NCBI RefSeq assembly: GCF_009761375.1
Contig: NZ_LEKM01000136.1
Span: 1 to 47,066, forward strand
Source: Ursidibacter arcticus
GTDB taxonomy: Bacteria > Pseudomonadota > Gammaproteobacteria > Enterobacterales > Pasteurellaceae
Direction: 5' to 3'
Length of the DNA stretch: 47,066 bases
Positions 7,427 through 16,973 of the stretch are shown one piece after another (position 1 is the stretch's first letter; every line of letters starts with the position of its first letter). The notes under the pieces are model-generated. The model was not told the DNA's origin. It made no database searches and was given only the letters and a program-made list of their open reading frames with translations. Position numbers and translations under genes: made by a program.

Positions 7427-7915
7427 AGCCGATCTTAATCCCAAAATTCGCAATCGCAACAAGGGCGAACGCAAGCCAGCGGATAAAAATCCGATTTCAC
7501 CTGAGCAGGAAGAATTGCTCATCAATGGCTTTATGCAGGGAATGTTCCAGTATCAGCGGCATTGGTATCAAGCAGGCGAAACAATTTTATTACCCAATGG
7601 GGCGGAGTTAATTTTCTTGGGAACGAACTCGGCAACAGCTCAATCTTACCACGGTAATTTGTACTTCGATGAAATCTTTTGGGTGCCAAAATTTGATGAA
7701 ATGCGGAAAGTGGCTTCTGCAATGGCATCACAGAAACAATATCGCCAAACTTATTTTTCTACCCCAACAACGACTGCCAGTGCAGCTTATGAATTTTGGT
7801 CTGGCAAAGCATTCAATCTTGATGACCTGCAACGTTGTGCGGTGGATTCCTACGAAGAATGGAAAGAAAATCACCATTGACCGTACAGGAATGGGCGTGG
7901 GTAAATTCTGCGTGT
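7427..7915 (+). pseudogene. Terminase large subunit (P2 gpP type), multiply deleted
   Basis: Pieces of the ATPase/nuclease that packages P2-like phage DNA. ADLNPKIRNRNKGERK and FQYQRHWYQAG are followed directly by LPNGAELIFLGTNSATAQSY, then HGNLYFDEIFWVPKFDEMRK, VASAMASQKQYRQTYFSTPT and YEFWSGKAFN. DDLQRCAVDSYEEW comes next, and after a frame change KITIDRTGMGVG. The N-terminus, the Walker A stretch and parts of the nuclease domain are gone. LYFDEIFW is the Walker B region. It is opposite in strand to the scaffold-like remnant, as P and O are in P2. The 5' boundary is where homology seems to begin, since no genuine start remains. Confidence 0.75.
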
Positions 7916-8098
7916 ATGAATAACTGTAATGATGTAAACGTTATCACCAAATATTTCATCATATACAATGCGATAGTTTCTGATAAATGTTTCTCGTGTA
8001 CCGTCATCACGAGCAACACCGATTGTTGGCATAAAAGCGATAATATCTAATTTTTTGAAAATATCTGTATAGAGTTCAATACCGCTTTGCTCATAGCC
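7871..8098 (-). pseudogene. ParE/RelE-family toxin fragment
   Basis: The minus strand encodes SGIELYTDIFKKLDIIAFMP, TIGVARDDGTRETFIRNYRI, VYDEIFGDNVYIITVIHTRR and then IYP before running on to a stop. This is the C-terminal two thirds of a ParE-type toxin: the core strand RxxxYRIVYD and the closing IHTRRIYP are typical. There is no start codon and the N-terminal helices are missing; a terminator palindrome lies at the break. No antitoxin remains beside it. It overlaps the end of the terminase debris on the other strand. Confidence 0.62.
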
Positions 8099-8100
8099 TG

Positions 8101-8131
8101 AATCCCTAGTCTTACGACTAGGGATTTTTTA
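8101..8131 (+). terminator. Perfect 11-bp terminator hairpin
   Basis: AATCCCTAGTC-TTAC-GACTAGGGATT followed by TTTTTA. The T-run is on the plus strand, so it ends plus-strand transcription coming out of the phage island. The dedA stop lies only five bases beyond it. It marks the right edge of the island. Confidence 0.75.
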
Positions 8132-8135
8132 TTCA

Positions 8136-8771
8136 TTAAGGCTTATTATCTATATGTTGAGTTGGTTTATTTACTGATTTTGCTTTACGGCTCTTTTTCC
8201 ACTTCCAAAATACGAAAATTCCACCAATGATTAAAATGACCCAAATTGCCATTTGTCCTTTCTGAATTTGGCGATGTAACCAATCTAAATTTTTTGCTCC
8301 GAAGTCGCCCAAATAGACCCAAATTGGCACAGAAATAATTGCAGCAAAGAAATCGACCAAGACAAAACGAGTAAAAGTAACTTTACGAGTAATGCCCGAT
8401 ACTAAATAAACCACAGCTCGAAGTCCTGGTAAGAAACGAGCAACAAATAAGAGTTTCCAACCTTCTTTTTCAAAGCGCTCTTGTACCGTTGCAAAGCGTT
8501 CAGGAGTCGCAATCTTTCGAATAAGTGGGAATTGTAGGATTTTTTCACCGTAAATTCGTCCAAGCCAATACATTGTGCTGTCACCGACTAATACGCCGAT
8601 CATACTTACGACAAGCATCCAATGTACGTTTGTATAGCCTAAGCCAGAGATGACACCGCCTGATACGAGTGTAATATCTTCAGGAATAGGTACGCCAAAC
8701 CCACAAATTAACAGTACAAAAAAAACGGCAAAGTAGCCATAACTACTGAAAAATTCAATTAGTAATTCCAT
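8136..8771 (-). CDS. DedA-family inner-membrane protein
   Basis: A member of the DedA/VTT superfamily, implicated in lipid-carrier flipping and in membrane-potential and envelope homeostasis. The 211-residue protein has several hydrophobic stretches: about 10-30, 45-70, 130-155 and 170-195. It carries the family landmarks GFGVPIPEDITLVSGG (re-entrant loop with acidic residues) and FVARFLPGLRAVVYLVSG with the conserved R-x3-PG-x-R. The basic C-terminus (WKWKKSRKAKS) should be cytosolic. Several DedA paralogues exist in gammaproteobacteria, so I give no specific symbol. It is followed by purR on the same strand, 11 bases apart, and may be cotranscribed. Confidence 0.9.
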   Translation of the reverse strand: MELLIEFFSSYGYFAVFFVLLICGFGVPIPEDITLVSGGVISGLGYTNVHWMLVVSMIGVLVGDSTMYWLGRIYGEKILQFPLIRKIATPERFATVQERFEKEGWKLLFVARFLPGLRAVVYLVSGITRKVTFTRFVLVDFFAAIISVPIWVYLGDFGAKNLDWLHRQIQKGQMAIWVILIIGGIFVFWKWKKSRKAKSVNKPTQHIDNKP

Positions 8772-8782
8772 TACAATTCCTC

Positions 8783-9793
8783 TTATTGATTTAGGTTTCG
8801 GACAGAGCTACGCACAACGAGCTCGGGGTAAAATTCTAAGACCTTAGGTTCGTGGCTTTGTTCATTATGTTGAATACGTTCAAGTAGTAAATCTAATGCC
8901 ATCTGTCCTAAACGTGTTTTAGATTGATGAATAGTGGTAAGTGGCGGAGCATAGAATCGCGAGTTATGAATATTATCGTAGCCAATAATCGAAATATCTT
9001 GCGGTACGGATAACCCTTTTTCTGTAATTGCAGAAATTGCACCTAAAGCAACGACATCACAAGCACAAACAACCGCTGTAGGCAATTTTTCTTGTTTAAG
9101 TAAATTATTCATACTTTCATAGCCTGCCTCAGGCTCGAAATCATTTTCACAAATCCACTCATCTCGAATAAGCAACCCCGCATCCGTCATCGCTTTAACA
9201 AAGCCATCAAAGCGAGCTTTAGCTGTCGTTTTAAATAGATCGCCTGTGATAATGGCAATATCTCGATGCCCATTTTCAATTAAATGACGGGTTGCCATAT
9301 AACCACCATCAAAACTATGGTCTTGAATACGATCACTCTGCTCATCGTTTGGCCCCCAATCCATTACCACCAGTGGTACATTTGTACCGTTAAAGAGTGC
9401 AAGCGAGTTTTCAGTATATTCGGAACACATTACTAAAATACCATCTACCCGTTTTTTAACCAACATATCTAAGTGGTTTTGGATTTTTTCAGGTTGGTTT
9501 TGGGTATTACATAGAAATAATGAATAGCCTTTCTGATAGCAGTATTCTTCCACCGCTAATACAATTTCAGCGAAATAGGGGGCTTCACTCGTTGTAATGA
9601 TCATTCCAATTGATTTAGTCGTATTCACTTTTAAACTACGGGCAACAGCACTTGGCGAATAATTTAATTCAGCAACGGCTTGCCAAACAATTTTTGTGGT
9701 ATCTTCAGACACAAATCGTGTTTTATTGATCACGTGAGAGACTGTCGTAGTGGACACGCCTGCTAATTTGGCAACATCTTTAATCGTAGCCAT
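8783..9793 (-). CDS. purR: Purine repressor PurR (LacI family)
   Basis: A LacI-family regulator that, with hypoxanthine or guanine as corepressor, represses purine synthesis genes. The N-terminus [20 protein letters not shown] then [12 protein letters not shown] is almost the E. coli PurR headpiece, followed by the hinge helix [12 protein letters not shown] with the minor-groove Leu. The effector domain includes [46 protein letters not shown] and IGYDN, all characteristic of PurR rather than other LacI members. The length of 336 residues is close to E. coli's 341. It is the first gene of a minus-strand unit with dedA, driven from the dyad-containing promoter upstream. Confidence 0.96.
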   Translation of the reverse strand: MATIKDVAKLAGVSTTTVSHVINKTRFVSEDTTKIVWQAVAELNYSPSAVARSLKVNTTKSIGMIITTSEAPYFAEIVLAVEEYCYQKGYSLFLCNTQNQPEKIQNHLDMLVKKRVDGILVMCSEYTENSLALFNGTNVPLVVMDWGPNDEQSDRIQDHSFDGGYMATRHLIENGHRDIAIITGDLFKTTAKARFDGFVKAMTDAGLLIRDEWICENDFEPEAGYESMNNLLKQEKLPTAVVCACDVVALGAISAITEKGLSVPQDISIIGYDNIHNSRFYAPPLTTIHQSKTRLGQMALDLLLERIQHNEQSHEPKVLEFYPELVVRSSVRNLNQ

Positions 9794-9812
9794 TAAAAAT
9801 TCCTCACAATAA

Positions 9813-9838
9813 AAAATTGGCTCATTATAGCCAATTTT
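9813..9838 (-). promoter_or_regulatory. purR promoter -10 inside a perfect dyad
   Basis: AAAATTGGCT-CATTAT-AGCCAATTTT is a perfect 10-bp inverted repeat 20-45 bases before the purR start. On the minus strand it contains TATAAT (9824-9829), with TTTAGC 16 bases upstream as a possible -35. A dyad centred on the -10 suggests an operator, perhaps for PurR itself or another regulator. It lacks the usual ACGCAAACGTTTGCGT PurR sequence. The T-run on the minus side also allows an attenuator reading. Confidence 0.45.
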
Positions 9839-9931
9839 GCAAAATGCTAAAACAAAATCACCGCTTGCATTGCATTTTTAATAAATCCTTTTAAAATAGT
9901 GCAATTACTTATTATTTTGAAAGGAGATGGT

Positions 9932-10012
9932 ATGGGTACTTTTGGTTATTCAATGTTAGTTGTTGCACTTGCTTTAGGTATGATTGTGACATTTGCAATC
10001 AATATTTTCTAA
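9932..10012 (+). CDS. Small single-pass membrane peptide, 26 residues
   Basis: A very short gene reading MGTFGYSMLVVALALGMIVT then FAINIF and stop. It has a strong ribosome site AAGGAG at 9921-9926 and a terminator hairpin right after (10031-10055), so it has the full signals of a real gene. One hydrophobic helix spans nearly the whole peptide. It is divergent from purR. E. coli carries the small membrane peptide YnhF near purR, so a YnhF-like peptide is possible, but sequence similarity is too slight to assert. The function is unknown. Confidence 0.7.
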   Translation: MGTFGYSMLVVALALGMIVTFAINIF

Positions 10013-10030
10013 ATTAAGAATTTCTCAATG

Positions 10031-10056
10031 AGAGCGTCATTTGACGCTCTTTCTTT
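10031..10056 (+). terminator. Terminator after the 26-residue peptide
   Basis: AGAGCGTC-ATTT-GACGCTCT followed by TTCTTTTT. It lies 18 bases after the small gene's stop and 20 bases before the mnmC start. Confidence 0.85.
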
Positions 10057-10076
10057 TTATCTCTTTTTATTCTCTT

Positions 10077-12080
10077 ATGGCTAAACTCACTTTTGCATCT
10101 TTGGCGTTTAATGCAACGCAAACTCCCGTCTCAGAACAATTTGACGATATTTATTTTTCTACTCAAGACGGATTGGCAGAAAGCTATTATGTTTTTCAGG
10201 AAGGCAATCAACTTTGGCAAAAATGGCAGGATCATACAAGATCTGCATTCATTATTGCGGAAACGGGCTTTGGTACAGGGTTAAATTTTTTAGCGGTTGC
10301 AGAAAAATTTCAACAATTTCAGCAGACATATCCTAATTCGCCATTAAAACGGCTCTATTTCATTTCCTTTGAAAAATTTCCATTAACGGCAAGCCAATTA
10401 GCCGATATTCATCAACTCTACCCACAATTTGCAAAACTTTCTCAGCAACTCACCGCTTATTGGCAGCCTCGCCAAGTTGGTTGTCAGCGTTACCATTTTG
10501 AACAAGTCTATTTAGATATTTGGTTTGGCGAAATGGCGGAGAATTTGGAGCAGCTAGGCGATAGTTATAACGGTTTAGTCGATTGTTGGTTTTTAGATGG
10601 TTTTTCGCCAGATAAAAATCCAGAAATGTGGAACACTGGATTATACCAAGCAATGTTTCGTTTAACACAAAATGGCGGAAGTTTTGCAACATTTACTGCC
10701 TCAAGTGCAGTACGAAAAGGGCTACAAGCGGTAGGTTTTGATGTGAAGAAACGCAAGGGTTTTGGCAAAAAGCGAGAAATGCTATGGGGCAAAAAACCGC
10801 AGGAAAGTCTAGCAGCAATTTTACAGTATCCTTATTTTTACCCTAACCATTCAGTTGATTGTGATGATATTGCTATTATTGGCGGGGGCGTTGCGAGTTT
10901 ATTTCTTGCGTATTCACTATTAGAAAAAGGTAAAAAAGTTACGCTATATTGCCAAGATGAACAAGTGGCTCAAAATGCGTCGGGTAATCAACAAGGGGCA
11001 ATTTATCCCCAATTAAGTGATGACGATGAGCGAAATGTTCGCTTTTATGTGCATAGCTTTGATTATGCCTTGCAACGTTTAAAACAGCTCGCACAAGTGG
11101 TGGAGTTTGAGCATCAATTTACAGGTGTGGCTCTTTATGCGTATAACGAAAAAACAGCACAAAAATTAACAAAAATGGCTGAACAAGATTGGGATCATTC
11201 CCTTTACCAGCTTTATGATGCAAAACAACTGAGTGAAAAAATTGGTTTGCCTGTTCAAAATGGCGGCGCTTTTATTGAACAAGGGGGCTGGCTCTCACCC
11301 ATTCAGCTAGTACAAAATGGCATTGCTTATTTACAAACTAAAGGCTTAAAACTAGTTTTAAATCATCAAGTTACGGAATTAACTTGGCAACAAAATGCGT
11401 GGCAGTGGCAACAAGGTGGGGAAGTATTTCGCCATTCGGTTGTGGTATTGGCGAATGGACATCAGCTTAAAGCCTTTAAACAAACAGATGGTATTCCTCT
11501 TTACCCTGTTCGTGGACAAGTCAGCCAAGTGCCAACCAATGTGGCATTAAATGCATTAAAATGTGTAGTGTGCTATGACGGTTATATTACGCCAGTATCT
11601 GCTTCTCAAACCCATTGCATTGGTGCGAGCCATTTGCGAGATAATGCCGATATGGAATTTAGTTTGGCTGAACATCAGCAAAATATTGCAAAACTTCAGC
11701 AAAATCTAACCGATTGTGATTGGACATTGAATATCGACAGTACCGCGAACAAAGGAAAGGTCGGCATTCGATCCGCTTTTCGTGATCGAGTACCAATGGT
11801 TGGTTCAGTACCTCATTTTGCGGAACAAAAAAGACAATTTCAGAATCTGTATAATCAACTTCGCCGTAAAGAACCTATCGAACAGGCGAAAAATCACACA
11901 AATCTTTATTTAATTGCCGGTCTTGGCTCTCGTGGACTAACTACAGCACCTCTACTAGGGGAATTACTGGCAAGCCAAATTTGCCAAGAACCTCTACCGA
12001 TAAGCCAAGATATTTTACACGCACTTAGTCCAAATCGGAGCTGGATACGTCAATTATTGAAGGGGAGAAAAGTAGAGTAG
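10077..12080 (+). CDS. mnmC: Bifunctional tRNA mnm5s2U biosynthesis protein MnmC
   Basis: Finishes the wobble modification 5-methylaminomethyl-2-thiouridine. The C-terminal FAD oxidoreductase removes the carboxymethyl group from cmnm5U, and the N-terminal SAM methyltransferase methylates the resulting nm5U. At 667 residues it matches E. coli (668). The methyltransferase motif ETGFGTGLNFL is at about 62-72, with DGFSPDKNPEMW further on. The FAD dinucleotide fold IAIIGGGVAS is at 265-274. The C-terminus has the GLGSRGLTTAPLLGELLAS segment of DAO-type oxidases. I use the ATG at 10077 (MAKLTFASL); an upstream TTG in frame lies inside the preceding terminator. There is no evident Shine-Dalgarno. 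Confidence 0.96.
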   Translation: MAKLTFASLAFNATQTPVSEQFDDIYFSTQDGLAESYYVFQEGNQLWQKWQDHTRSAFIIAETGFGTGLNFLAVAEKFQQFQQTYPNSPLKRLYFISFEKFPLTASQLADIHQLYPQFAKLSQQLTAYWQPRQVGCQRYHFEQVYLDIWFGEMAENLEQLGDSYNGLVDCWFLDGFSPDKNPEMWNTGLYQAMFRLTQNGGSFATFTASSAVRKGLQAVGFDVKKRKGFGKKREMLWGKKPQESLAAILQYPYFYPNHSVDCDDIAIIGGGVASLFLAYSLLEKGKKVTLYCQDEQVAQNASGNQQGAIYPQLSDDDERNVRFYVHSFDYALQRLKQLAQVVEFEHQFTGVALYAYNEKTAQKLTKMAEQDWDHSLYQLYDAKQLSEKIGLPVQNGGAFIEQGGWLSPIQLVQNGIAYLQTKGLKLVLNHQVTELTWQQNAWQWQQGGEVFRHSVVVLANGHQLKAFKQTDGIPLYPVRGQVSQVPTNVALNALKCVVCYDGYITPVSASQTHCIGASHLRDNADMEFSLAEHQQNIAKLQQNLTDCDWTLNIDSTANKGKVGIRSAFRDRVPMVGSVPHFAEQKRQFQNLYNQLRRKEPIEQAKNHTNLYLIAGLGSRGLTTAPLLGELLASQICQEPLPISQDILHALSPNRSWIRQLLKGRKVE

Positions 12081-12105
12081 TTTAAATATTTCTATACTAT
12101 AAACT

Positions 12106-12132
12106 GAAAAAAAGCCCCAGTGTTAAGGGGCT
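12106..12132 (-). terminator. Terminator, minus strand, after the NlpC gene
   Basis: On the minus strand AGCCCC-TTAACACT-GGGGCT is followed by seven T residues. It would end transcripts from the NlpC/P60 gene about 150 bases downstream of its stop. The 12133-12283 stretch shows nothing else clear. Confidence 0.65.
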
Positions 12133-12283
12133 ACTCGGAAAGCAAATTTATGAAATCGGTTGTTGAACACAACACTTGTTTTTAGTTTGTATAGACTACG
12201 TCAAGTTATTCAATTTTTCAAATTCTATTTACTCAAACAAGTAACTTTTTGCTAACTTTGTGATCTACTTCATATTTTTACTA

Positions 12284-12805
12284 CTATAAACGGCGAGCTT
12301 GCCAGAAAGTACGAGACCAATAAGGTGAATTCATATCAGAATAAATAACGCCACCTTTAGTTGATGCGTGTAAAAATTGACCGTTCTTTACATAAACACC
12401 AACGTGCTTTCCGTTAGGACCTCGGCCAGTATTAAAGAAAACAAGATCGCCTGTTCGTAATTCAGATTTTGAAATGCGATTACCTTCTTTTGCTTGCTCT
12501 GCTGTCGTTCTTGGTAAATCAATACCAAATAGGTCACGGAACGTTACTTGCATAAATCCTGAGCAATCAATACCATCACGAGATATTCCACCTAATCGAT
12601 AGCGTGTACCTTTCCATTGGTGTTGATGTTCACTTAAGCTACTAATTGCAATAATTGGATCAGATAAACTACCTGGAGGATTACGGTATATTTTAGAAGC
12701 AGATGGCTTAGTTTTTACTGTATTAGAGTTAGTACAACCTGTAATAACAAATAGAGATAAGCATACCGCACTAATCAGTGTTGTCTTCTTAACAGAGAAA
12801 ACCAT
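12284..12805 (-). CDS. NlpC/P60 lipoprotein, probable peptidoglycan endopeptidase
   Basis: A cell-wall hydrolase of the NlpC/MepS type, which cleaves peptide cross-links or stems in the periplasm. The 173-residue product has a lipoprotein signal with lipobox VITGC (Cys24), a short linker, then the papain-like domain. The nucleophile is in DCSGFM (Cys81), the histidine in KHVGVYV (His134), and a third polar residue in LHAS (His146). RTGDLVFFNTG and the closing YWSRTFWQARR are typical. The protein is nearer NlpC/Spr than LytE types in size. It lies downstream of ihfA, separated by a terminator-like hairpin, so it may be partly read through from the phe-ihf operon. Confidence 0.92.
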   Translation of the reverse strand: MVFSVKKTTLISAVCLSLFVITGCTNSNTVKTKPSASKIYRNPPGSLSDPIIAISSLSEHQHQWKGTRYRLGGISRDGIDCSGFMQVTFRDLFGIDLPRTTAEQAKEGNRISKSELRTGDLVFFNTGRGPNGKHVGVYVKNGQFLHASTKGGVIYSDMNSPYWSRTFWQARRL

Positions 12806-12815
12806 TTTATTTCCT

Positions 12816-12843
12816 TTTAAAAAGGCATTCTATGAATGCCTTT
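12816..12843 (-). terminator. Terminator of pheST-ihfA
   Basis: AAAGGCATTC-TAT-GAATGCCTTT is a perfect 10-bp stem. On the minus strand it is followed by TT, then AAAAGGAAATAAA leading into the next ATG. It sits between the ihfA stop and the NlpC start, so it may attenuate rather than stop transcription. Confidence 0.65.
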
Positions 12844-12859
12844 AAACTATACTACATTA

Positions 12860-13156
12860 TTAGCTTTTAACTTTGGCACTTTCTACTCGCTGACGTAATT
12901 TCTGACCTGCTTTAAATACGACAACACGTCTTGCTGAAACAGCGACATCTTCACCAGTTTTAGGATTCCGACCTGGACGGGATTTTTTATCACGAACAGA
13001 GAAGTTACCAAAACCAGATAGTTTTACTTCTTCCCCTTTTTCAAGAGAAAGACGTATTTCTTCAAAAAATTGCTCAACAAATTCTTTTGCCGTGCGTTTA
13101 TCTAACCCACAGTTTTCGACAAGGTTTTCTGCAATTTCAATTTTGGTCAGTGCCAT
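12860..13156 (-). CDS. ihfA: Integration host factor alpha subunit
   Basis: DNA-bending nucleoid protein; with IhfB it forms the heterodimer used in recombination, replication and sigma-54 promoters. The 98-residue product has the HU/IHF fold: [20 protein letters not shown] at the start, [14 protein letters not shown] in the middle and [20 protein letters not shown] in the DNA-binding arms, where the Pro intercalates DNA. It follows pheT by 16 bases, keeping the conserved pheS-pheT-ihfA order of E. coli. The IhfA identity is inferred from this context and from the [18 protein letters not shown]-type arm. Confidence 0.97.
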   Translation of the reverse strand: MALTKIEIAENLVENCGLDKRTAKEFVEQFFEEIRLSLEKGEEVKLSGFGNFSVRDKKSRPGRNPKTGEDVAVSARRVVVFKAGQKLRQRVESAKVKS

Positions 13157-13172
13157 AGTATGCTCCTTAATT

Positions 13173-15560
13173 CTAATCTCTTAGATAAGCATTAAATTGT
13201 TGTGCTAATGCTGCTAATACGTTTTGGATAACGTTATTGATTTCTTCTTCTTCAAGAGTTTTTTCTTTGTCTTGAATAGTTAAGCTAATCGCTAGGCTCT
13301 TTTTACCTTCGGCTAAATTACTGCCTTGGTAAACATCAAATAAATTAACTGCAACTAATTTATCACCGCCAGCTTTACGACATTCAGTTAATACTTCACC
13401 TGCAGCGATGGTGCTATCAACAACAACAGCAATATCACGTTTATTGGCAGGGAAGCGAGAAACTTCTTTTGCACTTGGTACAGAGCGTTCAGCAATCGCA
13501 GACGCTAGAAGTTCAAAAACAACAGGTTTACCAGATAATCCTAATTTTTGGATTACTTTAGGGTGTACCGTACCGATAAAACCGATTTCTTCACCATCAA
13601 GCATAATTGCCGCAGATTGTCCAGGATGTAGTGCTGGATATTGTTTTGCGACAAAACTCAATTTATCTTTGATTGATGTTAAAGAAAGAATTCGTTCTAA
13701 ATCACCTTTTAAGTCAAAGAAATCTACATTTTCTGCTTTATGTTCCCAATGTGTAGGGCGTTTATCCCCAACAATTGCAGCACCGAACACTAGCTCTTGG
13801 CGGATACCGTTCTCTGCATTTGCATCAGGGATAAAACGTAAACCACTTTCAAAAATACGTACGCGACTTTGTTGGCGGTTTTGGTTATAGGCAATAGTGT
13901 CAAGTAAACCTGTTAAGAGTGATACTCGCATTGCTGACATTTCACTTGAGATAGGGTTTGGTAAAATGAGAGCTTCTTGTTCAGGGTGAAGTAATTCTTG
14001 TGTTTTAGGATCAACAAAGCTATAAGTGATAACTTCTTGGTAATCGCTATCAACTAATGCTGTTCTAATACGAATAGCTTCTAAAATTTTCTCTGGTACA
14101 CCTTTCATTTGAAGGTGGGCGAGTGGGGCATTATTTGGAATGCTGTTATAGCCATAAATGCGAGCCACTTCTTCAATCAGATCTTCTTCGATCTCGATAT
14201 CAAAACGCCAACTTGGTGATTTTACTGTCCAAGTATCATTTGTATATTCTGTTTCAAAGCCTAAACGGTTGAAAATATCAGTAACTGTTTCTGTGGCAAT
14301 GTGATGACCTAACAAACTATCTAATTTGCTACGGCGTAAAGTAACTGTATTGGCTTTTGGTAAATGCTCTTGGCTAGTCGCTTCAACAATTTCACCTGCT
14401 TCACCACCGCAAATTTCGAGTAATAATGCGGTTGCTCTTTCCATTGCTTTGCGTGGGAGTTCGTAATCGACACCACGTTCAAAGCGGTGAGATGAGTCAG
14501 TATGTAAGCCGTATTGTCTAGCTCTGCCTGTAATTGCAAGTGGAGCGAAGAAGGCAGCTTCTAAAATGACATCTTTTGTATCACTGCTTACACCACTTGC
14601 TAGACCACCAAAAATACCTGCCATTGCAAGCGGTCCGTTTTGGTCTGCAATTAGCAATGTATTATCTTGTAATTTTGCTGTTGAACCATCTAATAAAACG
14701 AGCTCTTCGCCTTGTTTCGCTAGACGAACTTGTACAGGCTGAGCCACTTTTGCCATATCAAAGGCGTGCATTGGTTGCCCAAGTTCAAGTAAACTTAAAT
14801 TGGTAATATCTACAATAGGATCGATTGAACGTAGTCCACAACGGCGTAGCTTTTCTTGTAACCATAGTGGTGATTGAGCATTAACATTTACACCTTTTAC
14901 AACACGCAGTAAATAACGTGGGCAAGCTTCTGGGGCTTGTAATTCAATGGCAACTTTATCTGAAATAGTTGCTTTAACGGCATCTATGGTTGGAATATTA
15001 ACTGCTGCTTGGTTAATCACTCCTACTTCACGAGCGATACCCGCAATACTAAGACAGTCAGCTCGGTTTGGGGTTAAACTAATTTCGATCGCTTTATCGT
15101 TAAGTTGTAAGTAATGACGAAAATCTTCGCCAACAGGTGCATCAGCAGGTAATTCAATAATACCATCTTGCTCAACTTTAATGCCTAATTCAGTAAAAGA
15201 ACATAACATTCCTTCAGAAGGCTGACCGCGTAGTTTGGTTTTTTTGATCTTAAAATCACCGGGTAAAACCGCACCTTCGGTTGCACAGGCAACTTTTAAG
15301 CCTTGACGGCAGTTAGGAGCGCCACACACGATATCTAACAGACGATCTCCACCAACATTGACTTTGGTTACACGCAATTTATCGGCATCTGGGTGTTGTA
15401 CACATTCAACAACTTCACCGACAACAACACCTGAAAACTCACCTGCAATGGCTTCTACATCATCAACTTCTAAACCTAACATTGTGATTTGGTCGCATAG
15501 CGTTTCTGTACTAATGGTTGGGTTTACCCATTCACGCAACCAAGATTCATTAAATTTCAT
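13173..15560 (-). CDS. pheT: Phenylalanyl-tRNA synthetase beta subunit
   Basis: Beta chain of the alpha2-beta2 PheRS, which carries tRNA binding and editing. The 795 residues equal the E. coli length. It has the N-terminal start [14 protein letters not shown], then the tRNA-binding OB domain (about 40-150, with [20 protein letters not shown]). The B3/B4 editing domain has [11 protein letters not shown] and LDGSTAKL, the B5 domain is near 400-470, a catalytic-like core contains [13 protein letters not shown], and the C-terminal FDX-ACB domain begins at about 700 ([16 protein letters not shown]). It is cotranscribed with pheS upstream and ihfA downstream. Several long antisense frames over this gene are not genes. 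Confidence 0.98.
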   Translation of the reverse strand: MKFNESWLREWVNPTISTETLCDQITMLGLEVDDVEAIAGEFSGVVVGEVVECVQHPDADKLRVTKVNVGGDRLLDIVCGAPNCRQGLKVACATEGAVLPGDFKIKKTKLRGQPSEGMLCSFTELGIKVEQDGIIELPADAPVGEDFRHYLQLNDKAIEISLTPNRADCLSIAGIAREVGVINQAAVNIPTIDAVKATISDKVAIELQAPEACPRYLLRVVKGVNVNAQSPLWLQEKLRRCGLRSIDPIVDITNLSLLELGQPMHAFDMAKVAQPVQVRLAKQGEELVLLDGSTAKLQDNTLLIADQNGPLAMAGIFGGLASGVSSDTKDVILEAAFFAPLAITGRARQYGLHTDSSHRFERGVDYELPRKAMERATALLLEICGGEAGEIVEATSQEHLPKANTVTLRRSKLDSLLGHHIATETVTDIFNRLGFETEYTNDTWTVKSPSWRFDIEIEEDLIEEVARIYGYNSIPNNAPLAHLQMKGVPEKILEAIRIRTALVDSDYQEVITYSFVDPKTQELLHPEQEALILPNPISSEMSAMRVSLLTGLLDTIAYNQNRQQSRVRIFESGLRFIPDANAENGIRQELVFGAAIVGDKRPTHWEHKAENVDFFDLKGDLERILSLTSIKDKLSFVAKQYPALHPGQSAAIMLDGEEIGFIGTVHPKVIQKLGLSGKPVVFELLASAIAERSVPSAKEVSRFPANKRDIAVVVDSTIAAGEVLTECRKAGGDKLVAVNLFDVYQGSNLAEGKKSLAISLTIQDKEKTLEEEEINNVIQNVLAALAQQFNAYLRD

Positions 15561-15581
15561 TTATCTCTACCTCGAATTCGT

Positions 15582-15611
15582 GATAGGTTTTATTTGATGA
15601 TAAAACCTATC
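15582..15611 (-). other. Intercistronic hairpin between pheS and pheT
   Basis: GATAGGTTTTAT-TTGATG-ATAAAACCTATC is a perfect 12-bp stem with a 6-base loop in the 86-base gap. It has no T-run, so it looks like an mRNA-stability or pausing element rather than a terminator. Confidence 0.55.
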
Positions 15612-15646
15612 TTAATTTGCAAAATTTTTTAATTATCTAACCGCTT

Positions 15647-16973
<1,327 letters not shown>

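Noticed and set aside
3390-8131. Duplicate of the tRNA-Val 3' end as the second attachment site
   Set aside because: I looked for the sequence around GTTCGAGTCCAG and CTAGTCGCACCA at the right edge. The CCCTAGTC at 8104 belongs to a perfect terminator hairpin and is not a tRNA copy. No attR can be supported.
13408-13890. Plus-strand open frame of 160 codons
   Set aside because: It is antisense to pheT with no ribosome site and no family resemblance; pheT is certain.
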